Assembly: GCA_903910215.1 (NCBI GenBank)
Contig: CAIVYV010000233.1
Span: 1 to 5,310, forward strand
Length of the DNA stretch: 5,310 nt
DNA from: an uncultured Pseudomonadota bacterium
GTDB taxonomy: Bacteria; Pseudomonadota; Gammaproteobacteria; Steroidobacterales; Steroidobacteraceae
Direction: 5' to 3'
The notes under the pieces: generated by a model
The model's input: only the letters and a program-made list of their open reading frames with translations
Told to the model about the DNA's origin: nothing
Database searches by the model: none
Program-made: the position numbers and the translations under genes
In this document: positions 1 through 5,310 of the stretch, in pieces
Position numbering within the stretch: the first letter of the stretch is position 1
How the letters are laid out: every line of letters starts with the position of its first letter

Positions 1-2232
1 ATCACTTTCCACAGCCAGGACGCCGGTACAGCAGGCGCCGCAGCGACCGCGACAACTATTAAGGCACAGGACATCGATGTGCTGTTGTCCGATGCCGCTG
101 CTACGCCCGCAACGGGCGGAGCCGCTGCCGAATCGGTCGCGGACGCACTCGAAGCCTTGGGTCTTGGTTTCACTGGTCAGGCCATCGATGGCTCCTTGTC
201 ATTCTACGACCTAGATGGCGATGAGACTTTTACTATTGCAGTTACAAATACGATGCGCGGCCAGGCCGGCGGCTTCAATGGTTCAGACTTTTCGAGCTCA
301 ACACCGCTGACAATCGGGTCGACCGTCGAGAAGGCTCAGGGTTTGAGCAATCGAAATATGCTCAAGATTTCGGTGGATGATTCCGACCCGATCACGGTGA
401 GCTTGCCTGACTATCTGCGCGGTCGAAGTTTGTCGGGTACCGAGCTGGCGGCTGAAATGACCAAAGCCATCAACAACAGTTTCGGTGACGATAAGTACAT
501 CGCGATCGATACTGATAATCGCGATTTCCGATTGTTCGCCGAGCTGGATCTTGAGAATCTGCCGGCTGGCAGTCCGCTGTTGGAAGATTATGCCGACACC
601 GCTGCCGGGCAGAACGCCGACTTGGTTACCGCTGATCTATCGATCGCCGAGGCTCTTGAAGCGGGAATCACGCTGCGTCTTCCGACCAGCGACTTGTATC
701 GGCCAAACGCACCTAACGCCGATAACGACATCATCAAGGCTATGCAGGCCGAAGTTGATTCTCACATCGGCGCCGGCGTGATCAAAGTTGGATACGATCC
801 AAAAGCACGTTCGTTCACCTTTAAGCCGTATGACAACGCGTTCAAGGTTCAGAGCTTGAAGGTAACGGGGCCGCTGAACGACGACGGTGTCACTAACGAA
901 CCCAACGATACGCTCGGATTTCCGGCCACTAGCGACTATACGTTGGTTGGCGCCGGAACCACGCAGGGCGCCCTGCGGACTGGCGAGGTGATTCCGAACG
1001 GAAACGAGATCATCAACGAAGATCAGCGTCGCTTTGGTATCAAAGTCGACTACCTAAAAGATCAACGAAAGTTCGTCTTCTCATCTGGTACTACCGGTGA
1101 GAGTTCGCTGATCAATGTACTCACGTCCGATAATGCTCGCGCGTCAAATATTTTTGGTATCTCGGATGAATATGAAACCGAAATCACAACGACGGCGGGT
1201 ACGGGACGTGCAGCTACGCCGGCTATCACAACCGGAAACAAGGCCGGTATCGATATCACGGGAACTTTCTCGGTCACTTCCAATGACAATATCGTTAACG
1301 TGACGGTCGATGGTATTGACGGAACGATCAGAATTCCTCCAGGTGCGTACACTGGTACAACGTTTGCTCAGGCGCTCGAAGATCGTATCAACAGCATCGC
1401 TGCAGCCGACGGAAAGACTATAAACGGGGTACAGGTCGAGTACGATCCGGACAAAGCGAACTTCACGTTCACCTCGGGAACAACGTCTGAAGACTCCTTC
1501 ATCAACGTCAACGGACACCCCAATTTCGGTCTAAATTCGACCACACAGGTGCGCGGTAGCGTGCCGACCGTTACGGTCCTCGCTCAGGCGAAGGACGCGG
1601 ATGGAAACTTGTTGTACATTGACAAGGACGGCAACGAGACGACTAAGAAACCAGACAACCTGCCTAATTACGCACCGATTTATCTGACCAAGGGTCAGTT
1701 GACTTTCGATACTGCCGGTAAGTTGGTGTCGCCGAAGGAAGGCGCCAAGTACACGCCGTTCGACCCGCAGAACGGTGCAGACTTGATCGTGCTGAACGTC
1801 GACTACGGTAAGTTTTCGACGCAGTATTCGCAGCCCTTCTCGGTGTTGTCGCTCTCGCAGGACGGTTTCGCCTCCGGTCGACTCGACGGAATTAGCATCG
1901 ACACGTCCGGTGTCGTACGCGCCAACTACACCAACGGGCAACAGCAAGCGCTAGGGAAAATCATCCTGGCGAATTTCGCGAGCCCGAACGGTCTCAAGCA
2001 GATCGGTAATGCTAACTACGTCGCAACGTCCAACTCGGGTCCGCCGTCGGTCGGTGAGGCCGGCTCGGACGGTTTCGGTTCGATTCAGGGTGGTGCGCTC
2101 GAGCGTGCCAACGTCGATTTGACCGAGGAGTTGGTGCAGTTAATCACTGCGCAGAGAAACTTCCAGGCGAATGCCAAGGCGATTGAAACCGCTACCAATC
2201 TGACGAGCACGATCGTCAATATTCGGGGCTAA
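1..2232 (+). CDS. flgE: Flagellar hook protein FlgE, enlarged, 5'-truncated by window edge
   Basis: Subunit of the extracellular flagellar hook, exported by the flagellar type III apparatus and polymerised on the distal rod. The frame is open from base 1; the GTG at 79 is internal, not a start. Seen: 743 residues and a TAA stop. Window residues 1 to about 530 are an Asp/Thr/Asn/Gly-rich region with degenerate modules of the hook-IN type. Canonical FlgE resumes near residue 531, with the LTFDTAGKLVSP segment (about 567-578), the STQYSQPFSVLSLSQDG segment (about 606-622) and GISIDTSGVV. The C-terminal D0 helix starts at GALERANVDL (about residue 698) and contains ELVQLITAQRNFQANAKAI. The protein has no Cys or Trp. 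Enteric FlgE is about 400 residues, so this one is at least about twice as long, probably by expansion of the outer D2/D3 domains. Next gene is flgF, 14 bases on. Family assignment is very secure; the missing N-terminus should hold D0/D1 N. Confidence 0.96.
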   Translation: MTFHSQDAGTAGAAATATTIKAQDIDVLLSDAAATPATGGAAAESVADALEALGLGFTGQAIDGSLSFYDLDGDETFTIAVTNTMRGQAGGFNGSDFSSSTPLTIGSTVEKAQGLSNRNMLKISVDDSDPITVSLPDYLRGRSLSGTELAAEMTKAINNSFGDDKYIAIDTDNRDFRLFAELDLENLPAGSPLLEDYADTAAGQNADLVTADLSIAEALEAGITLRLPTSDLYRPNAPNADNDIIKAMQAEVDSHIGAGVIKVGYDPKARSFTFKPYDNAFKVQSLKVTGPLNDDGVTNEPNDTLGFPATSDYTLVGAGTTQGALRTGEVIPNGNEIINEDQRRFGIKVDYLKDQRKFVFSSGTTGESSLINVLTSDNARASNIFGISDEYETEITTTAGTGRAATPAITTGNKAGIDITGTFSVTSNDNIVNVTVDGIDGTIRIPPGAYTGTTFAQALEDRINSIAAADGKTINGVQVEYDPDKANFTFTSGTTSEDSFINVNGHPNFGLNSTTQVRGSVPTVTVLAQAKDADGNLLYIDKDGNETTKKPDNLPNYAPIYLTKGQLTFDTAGKLVSPKEGAKYTPFDPQNGADLIVLNVDYGKFSTQYSQPFSVLSLSQDGFASGRLDGISIDTSGVVRANYTNGQQQALGKIILANFASPNGLKQIGNANYVATSNSGPPSVGEAGSDGFGSIQGGALERANVDLTEELVQLITAQRNFQANAKAIETATNLTSTIVNIRG
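358..543 (+). repeat. Degenerate FlgE insert module A (protein level)
   Basis: Codes for a segment starting LKISVDDSDPITVSLPDY and ending YIAIDTDNRDFRLFAE. By eye it has the same order as the module at 1291-1533: a short beta strand with V-D, a P-containing strand end, a T-rich turn, an amphipathic helix ending in IN, then a strand pair with a D-x-x-x-x-F-x-F ending. The match is weak in residues but consistent in layout. It resembles the flagellin hook-IN motif family, which is an inference without a profile search. Confidence 0.45.
781..921 (+). repeat. Degenerate FlgE insert module B (protein level)
   Basis: Begins IKVGYDPKARSFTF and ends NDTLGF. The V-x-YDP-x-x-x-x-FTF strand pair aligns with VEYDPDKANFTF at 1435-1470, and the closing LGF corresponds to IFGI and NFGL at the ends of the two following modules. 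The middle part (about 826-900) has diverged and lacks the SGTT turn seen in the other two. Confidence 0.55.
1039..1161 (+). repeat. Degenerate FlgE insert module C (protein level)
   Basis: Begins IKVDYLKDQRKFVF, continues SSGTTGESSLINV and closes with ASNIFGI. Over the 27 codons 1039-1119 it shares 14 identical residues with 1429-1509, including Y, F-x-F, SGTT, E-x-S and INV. The DNA is clearly less similar than the protein, so this is an old duplication or a shared fold and not a recent tandem copy. Confidence 0.7.
1291..1533 (+). repeat. FlgE insert module D, the most complete copy (protein level)
   Basis: The best-formed module. It has strands IVNVTVDGIDGTIRIPPG, a turn and helix TGTTFAQALEDRINSIAA, then VQVEYDPDKANFTF, SGTTSEDSFINV and a closing NFGL. 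The helix followed by a YDP/F-x-F hairpin and an SGTT turn is the pattern seen in hook-IN type modules of flagellar hook and filament proteins. It sits just before the canonical C-terminal D2/D1 region of FlgE. Confidence 0.65.
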
Positions 2233-2233
2233 T

Positions 2234-2238
2234 GAGGG
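2234..2238 (+). promoter_or_regulatory. Ribosome binding site of flgF
   Basis: GAGGG lies eight bases before the GTG at 2247, in the 14-base gap after the flgE stop. It supports the GTG as the true start; the next in-frame ATG (2301) would remove part of the conserved N-terminal helix. Confidence 0.75.
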
Positions 2239-2246
2239 TCTAAGTC

Positions 2247-2999
2247 GTGGATAAGCTGGTTTTTACAAGTTTGAGTGGGCAGAACTCAGTCGCCCACCGA
2301 ATGCAGCAGATCTCTAACGAGATTGCGAACGTTTCAACCGTAGGGTTCAAGCGATCGTTCGCTGCAACTTTGAAAACCTTCCGCTACGACGGCGATGGTT
2401 TCGAGTCGAGGTTCGTACCGGTCGTTACGCCTGGTAACGGTGTCGATATGAAGCCCGGCACCGTCATGAATACCGGGCGTTCGTTGGATGTGGCTATTGG
2501 TGGAACTCAGCTGCTCGCCGTGCAGGGGGCAGACGGTAGCGTCGCCTACACCCGTCGCGGTGATCTGAATGTTGACGCCGAGGGGACACTTCGTATCGGG
2601 TCGGGCGAAGCAGTGCTTGATGATGGCGGCTCGCCATTGCAGATACCCGCACTTGTCGAAGTCAAAGTCGGCACGGACGGCACGATCTTTACAAAGCAAC
2701 CGGGTGAACAGGCTGCCATTTTTTTACCGCTCGGGCGGATGCAGATTGTCGAACCCCAGGTTGATGATATTCGTTTGCGTACTGACGGTCTGTATACCAA
2801 CGCGACGGGCCAGCCGTTTCCGGTTGCGGAAAACCCCGGGGTGCAATCGGGAGCGCTCGAGGGTAGCAATACTAATCTCTTCTCGACGATGGTCGACATG
2901 ATCAGCATGAGCCGTCGATACGAGATGCAAGTCAAGGTTTTGAAACAAGCGAGCGATCTCGCAGAGCGTAGCCAGTCTATGGCGCGCTTGAACCAGTAA
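2247..2999 (+). CDS. flgF: Flagellar basal-body (proximal) rod protein FlgF
   Basis: One of the rod subunits forming the periplasm-crossing drive shaft, below FlgG; exported by the flagellar type III system, so no cleaved signal peptide is expected. It has 250 residues, the usual family length (about 250). The N-terminus MDKLVFTSLSGQ leads to the rod/hook signature NEIANVSTVGFKR (residues 24-36), a variant of N-N-L-A-N-x-x-T-x-G-F. The core contains SLDVAIGGTQLLAVQ and AYTRRGDLNVDAEGTL, the central beta domain shared by FlgE/F/G. The C-terminal helix starts at GALEGSNTNL (A203-L204-E205) and holds MVDMISMSRRYEMQVKVLK; the RRYEMQ form in place of QRxYxxN separates FlgF from FlgG. The GTG start has a good upstream GAGGG. 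It sits between flgE and flgG with gaps of 14 and 21 bases. No Cys. Assignment is secure. Confidence 0.96.
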   Translation: MDKLVFTSLSGQNSVAHRMQQISNEIANVSTVGFKRSFAATLKTFRYDGDGFESRFVPVVTPGNGVDMKPGTVMNTGRSLDVAIGGTQLLAVQGADGSVAYTRRGDLNVDAEGTLRIGSGEAVLDDGGSPLQIPALVEVKVGTDGTIFTKQPGEQAAIFLPLGRMQIVEPQVDDIRLRTDGLYTNATGQPFPVAENPGVQSGALEGSNTNLFSTMVDMISMSRRYEMQVKVLKQASDLAERSQSMARLNQ

Positions 3000-3007
3000 C
3001 GCTTTTC

Positions 3008-3012
3008 GGGAG
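3008..3012 (+). promoter_or_regulatory. Ribosome binding site of flgG
   Basis: GGGAG lies eight bases before the ATG at 3021, within the 21-base flgF-flgG gap. It fixes the flgG start, which also matches the family N-terminus. Confidence 0.75.
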
Positions 3013-3020
3013 ATACGCTA

Positions 3021-3806
3021 ATGGAAGCCGCACTTTGGGTCGCAAAAACCGGTCTTGATGCACAACAGACTCGCATGACGGTTATTGCGAACAACCTTGC
3101 CAACGTCAACACCACCGGATTCAAGCGCGATAGAGCGACCTTCGAAGATCTCCTTTACCAAAACGTTAAGCAGGGCGGCGCACAGACGTCGGCAGACACG
3201 GCGGCACCGACCGGCTTACTGCTGGGCACGGGAACTCGCATCGTTGCAACGGAAAAGCTGCACGCGCAGGGCAACATCATCCAAACCCAGAATGCTTTCG
3301 ATGTGGCGATCAGCGGAGAAGGTTTTTTTCAGATCTTGCAACCGGATGGTACGTTGGCTTACAGCCGCGATGGCGGTTTCAAAATCTCTGCGGAAGGCGT
3401 GCTGGTCAACTCCAGTGGCTATCGCCTACAGCCGGAACTAGCTATTCCTCAAAATGCCCAAACGGTGACGATTGGTGCTGATGGCACCGTGTCGATCCAG
3501 ACCTTTGGTGAAGCGGCTGCCCAGACCATCGGCCAGATTCAGGTTGCGCGCTTCCTCAACCCGTCGGGTCTTCAGGCGATTGGTGAAAATCTCTTTCGGG
3601 AAACGAGTTCGAGCGGCCCGCCTCAGGTAGGTATCCCGACGCAGCAGGGAAATGGACAGTTGATTCAGGGTGCCCTCGAGAGCTCCAACGTCAACGTCGT
3701 CGAGGAAATGGTCAACATGATTGAGACGCAGCGCGCCTACGAAGTGAATTCGAAAGCGATCGACTCGGTCAACAGTATGTTGCAATACGCAAATAACAAC
3801 CTGTGA
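3021..3806 (+). CDS. flgG: Flagellar basal-body (distal) rod protein FlgG
   Basis: Forms the distal rod, the section enclosed by the P and L rings and the platform for the hook. It has 261 residues against about 260 in enterics. The N-terminus runs MEAALWVAKTGLDAQQ, followed by the rod/hook signature IANNLANVNTTGFKR (residues 22-36). Residues 46-63 (YQNVKQGGAQTSADTAAP) align with the FlgG-specific stretch of enteric FlgG that keeps the rod straight and stiff. The core shows FDVAISGEGFFQILQPDG and YSRDGGFKISAEG. The C-terminal D0 helix begins at GALESSNVNV (A218-L219-E220) and continues EEMVNMIETQRAYEVNSKAI. No signal peptide and no Cys, as expected for type III export. Its TGA stop lies nine residues short of nothing else: flgH follows at once, possibly overlapping by four bases. 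Assignment is very secure. Confidence 0.98.
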   Translation: MEAALWVAKTGLDAQQTRMTVIANNLANVNTTGFKRDRATFEDLLYQNVKQGGAQTSADTAAPTGLLLGTGTRIVATEKLHAQGNIIQTQNAFDVAISGEGFFQILQPDGTLAYSRDGGFKISAEGVLVNSSGYRLQPELAIPQNAQTVTIGADGTVSIQTFGEAAAQTIGQIQVARFLNPSGLQAIGENLFRETSSSGPPQVGIPTQQGNGQLIQGALESSNVNVVEEMVNMIETQRAYEVNSKAIDSVNSMLQYANNNL

Positions 3807-3811
3807 TCGTA

Positions 3812-4504
3812 ATGAAGCCCCTCCTTCTTAAAGTGATGATGTTGATCGTTGCGATTACGCTCGCCGGATGCGCCGAGATCGGCGCTCGGGATTTCCCACC
3901 TGAGCGCGTCTATATTCCTGCGGGTTCGCCGATCGAGACAACGGCTGACGGTTCCATTTTTTCGAAGGCAGGCCAAGACAGTTTGCTTGGGCAAGATCGT
4001 GCCAGACGCCCAGGCGATTTGATCACGATTTTGGTTGATGAACAGGTCTCAGCATCGACATCAGCCTCGAGCAACGCCTCACGTAATTCCGCCACGACGG
4101 CACTAACGGCGGGTGCTTTGGGGGAAATCAACCGACGGTTTGGGAATGCAGGTTTACCGTGGCCGGTAGACATCAGTCCGAGCGAAAGCGCCATTGACTC
4201 ATCCGGAGAGGGAAGCGCAGCGCAGCAGGGAAGAATTGCAGGGGAGGTCACAGCTGTCGTGACGGAAGTGTTGCCGAACGGACTGCTGGCGATTCGTGGT
4301 TATAAGCGGATGGAGCTGACGCGGGGCGCGCAGATCATCCGATTGACCGGGTTGGTGCGCCCATCTGACATCCAGCCGGATAACACAGTTCGGTCGCGTC
4401 GATTGGCTGATGCCGATATCAGTTTTGCTGCCAAAGGTGAGTTGGCAGACGCCAGTCGTGCAGGCTGGATGAACCGCGCCCTGCTGCGCGTTTGGCCGTT
4501 TTAG
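3812..4504 (+). CDS. flgH: Flagellar L-ring lipoprotein FlgH
   Basis: Outer-membrane lipoprotein that forms the L ring, the bushing for the rod in the outer membrane. From ATG 3812 it has 230 residues (enteric FlgH about 232). A lipoprotein signal peptide is clear: MKPLLLK, a hydrophobic stretch, then lipobox L17-A18-G19-C20. Position +2 is Ala, consistent with outer-membrane sorting. Family segments: SIFSKAGQDSLLGQDRARR (48-66), GDLITILVDEQVSAS (68-82), a Ser/Ala/Asn-rich stretch, then GEVTAVVTEVLPNGLLAIRG, IIRLTGLVRPSDI, DNTV, LADADISF and AGWMNR near the end. Usual Y-x-G-x-G after ADAxI is replaced by SFAAKG, a mild departure. GTG at 3803 would add three residues and overlap the flgG stop as GTGA; neither start has a good ribosome site. 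I prefer ATG for its signal peptide. The Cys is the only one encoded in these five genes. Confidence 0.95.
   Translation: MKPLLLKVMMLIVAITLAGCAEIGARDFPPERVYIPAGSPIETTADGSIFSKAGQDSLLGQDRARRPGDLITILVDEQVSASTSASSNASRNSATTALTAGALGEINRRFGNAGLPWPVDISPSESAIDSSGEGSAAQQGRIAGEVTAVVTEVLPNGLLAIRGYKRMELTRGAQIIRLTGLVRPSDIQPDNTVRSRRLADADISFAAKGELADASRAGWMNRALLRVWPF
3869..3871 (+). other. Lipidated cysteine codon of FlgH (lipobox LAGC)
   Basis: TGC encodes Cys20 counted from ATG 3812, directly after L-A-G. Known for the family: signal peptidase II cuts before this Cys and lipid is added to it. The next residue is Ala and not Asp, so Lol-dependent transfer to the outer membrane is expected. Confidence 0.9.
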
Positions 4505-4509
4505 GAGAG
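4503..4509 (+). promoter_or_regulatory. Ribosome binding site of flgI
   Basis: AGGAGAG overlaps the flgH TAG stop and lies four bases before the ATG at 4514 (six counted from its GGAG). It is the strongest Shine-Dalgarno match in the window, in contrast to flgH, which has none that I can see. Confidence 0.8.
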
Positions 4510-4513
4510 TTCC

Positions 4514-5310
4514 ATGAAGAGCTTCAATCAACCTTTTGGCGCGCTCGTAGTTCTAGTGGTGACGGTGTTCGCAGCTCTACTGACTCCGCAGGCGCAGGCG
4601 ACGCGAATCAAGGATATCTCGGCGCTCTCTGCTGCCAGACCCAACCAGCTGCTTGGCTATGGCCTCGTGGTCGGATTGCAGGGAACCGGTGATGGTAAAG
4701 ACATCTCATTCACCATTCAGACACTGCGTGAAACTTTGGCACGGATGGGCACCTCGGTGGACGGGCCCCTGTCGAGTTACGATCTCGACCCAGTTTCGGT
4801 GAAAGACTTCAAAGTCGAGAACGTCGCGGCCGTGATGGTGACTGCGGAACTACCTGCATTTGCTAAACCTGGGCAAAAAATCGACGTCAACGTTGCGGCT
4901 ATCGCAAAAGCGAAAAGTCTGCGTGGGGGTGTTTTGTTGATGACGCGGATGCGTGGTCCGGATGGTCAAACCTACGCTGTCTCGCAAGGACCGCTCGCGG
5001 CCTCCGGTTTTACCGCTGACGCAGCTGGCAGTTCTGTTTCTGTCGGCGTCGCGACCTCGGCACGTATTCCGGGCGGCGCTTTGGTCGAGCGGGAGGTCGA
5101 AGGGCCGCTCAACGTCGGTGAGTTTGTCACGCTGAATTTGACGGCACCGGATTTTGCAACGAGCGCCCGTGTCATGCAGGCGATTAACGCCCAGTTCGGC
5201 GACGGCACCGCGGCTGCCGTCGATGCGGTCTCCATCAAGGTTCGTGCGCCCATGGCGCCAGACGCTCGAGTGGCCTTCGTGGGCTTGCTCGAGGAATTAG
5301 ATGTTGATGC
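4514..5310 (+). CDS. flgI: Flagellar P-ring protein FlgI, 3'-truncated by window edge
   Basis: Periplasmic P-ring subunit, which surrounds the distal rod at the peptidoglycan layer. The frame is open from ATG 4514 to the last base: 265 codons plus two bases, against about 365 for the family, so roughly the last quarter is missing. A Sec signal peptide is visible: MKSFNQPF, a hydrophobic run (about 9-23), then A27-Q28-A29 with cleavage expected before T30. The mature start TRIKDISALSAARPNQL is typical, followed by LLGYGLVVGLQGTGDGKD (46-63), NVAAVMVTAELPAFAKPGQ (103-121), IDVNVAAIAKAKSLRGG (123-139) and LLMT. Later RIPGGALVERE and the LNLTAPDF segment also fit. Residues about 83-100 appear longer than in the enteric protein. 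No Cys in the part seen; the enteric C-terminal cysteines would lie beyond the edge. It starts nine bases after flgH; flgJ is expected next. Confidence 0.96.
   Translation, partial: MKSFNQPFGALVVLVVTVFAALLTPQAQATRIKDISALSAARPNQLLGYGLVVGLQGTGDGKDISFTIQTLRETLARMGTSVDGPLSSYDLDPVSVKDFKVENVAAVMVTAELPAFAKPGQKIDVNVAAIAKAKSLRGGVLLMTRMRGPDGQTYAVSQGPLAASGFTADAAGSSVSVGVATSARIPGGALVEREVEGPLNVGEFVTLNLTAPDFATSARVMQAINAQFGDGTAAAVDAVSIKVRAPMAPDARVAFVGLLEELDVD

Noticed and set aside
79..81. GTG at 79 as the start of flgE
   Set aside because: The same frame is open back to base 1, and FlgE must begin with conserved D0/D1 sequence that is absent here, so the true start lies upstream.
1531..1947. Antisense open frame (138 codons) inside flgE
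   Set aside because: The translation is Arg/Val-rich without family features and lies opposite conserved FlgE sequence; no ribosome site was noticed.
2719..2725. Runs of seven T in flgF (2719-2725) and flgG (3323-3329) as possible phase-variation tracts
   Set aside because: Both are short; the flgG run simply encodes the conserved GEGFFQ. Nothing indicates programmed slippage, and both frames are intact.
3000..3020. Promoter or terminator between flgF and flgG, or in other gaps
   Set aside because: The gaps are 5 to 21 bases and are taken up by ribosome sites; no hairpin with a T run or promoter-like pair was seen.
2546..3124. Long antisense open frame (192 codons) across the flgF-flgG junction
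   Set aside because: It lies opposite two well-conserved genes, gives a Ser/Arg/Pro-rich translation with no recognisable domain, and crosses a gene boundary. It is a shadow frame.
4492..4692. Short + strand frame over the start of flgI
   Set aside because: It conflicts with flgI, whose signal peptide, start, ribosome site and conserved blocks are all clear in another frame.
1..5310. Mobile element, CRISPR array, RNA gene or defence/unknown system
   Set aside because: The whole window is continuous flagellar coding sequence on one strand; no inverted repeats, spaced direct repeats or non-flagellar genes were seen.

Overview
The window is an internal slice of a flagellar rod/hook operon, with five genes in a row on the + strand: the 3' part of flgE (hook), complete flgF (proximal rod), complete flgG (distal rod), complete flgH (L-ring lipoprotein), and the 5' part of flgI (P ring). 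This is the standard flgBCDEFGHIJKL order. flgD should lie upstream and flgJ downstream, both outside the window. L- and P-ring genes imply a Gram-negative (diderm) bacterium. Gene order, FlgF/FlgG sequence style and moderate GC point to a Proteobacterium, probably gamma or beta, but I cannot name a genus.

Layout: 1-2232 is flgE, open in frame to the first base, so its N-terminus is missing. 2247-2999 is flgF, starting with GTG. 3021-3806 is flgG. 3812-4504 is flgH, with an alternative GTG start at 3803 that overlaps the flgG stop. 4514-5310 is flgI, running off the right edge without a stop. Gaps between genes are only 5 to 21 bases, so there is no room for internal terminators or extra genes. 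No RNA genes, mobile elements or CRISPR arrays were seen, and no stretch over 300 bases lacks a gene.

How the genes work together: FlgF and FlgG build the rod that crosses the periplasm. FlgI (Sec-exported) and FlgH (lipoprotein) form the P and L rings around the rod. FlgE polymerises on the rod tip outside the cell as the hook, the universal joint to the filament. FlgE, FlgF and FlgG are paralogous axial proteins and share terminal motifs.

The main departure from the textbook is FlgE. At least 743 residues are present without the N-terminus, against about 400 for the whole enteric protein. The extra length is a string of degenerate beta-rich modules in the surface-exposed middle. Enlarged hook proteins are known in other Proteobacteria, so this is a notable variant and not a new system. 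I found no evidence of an undescribed system here.
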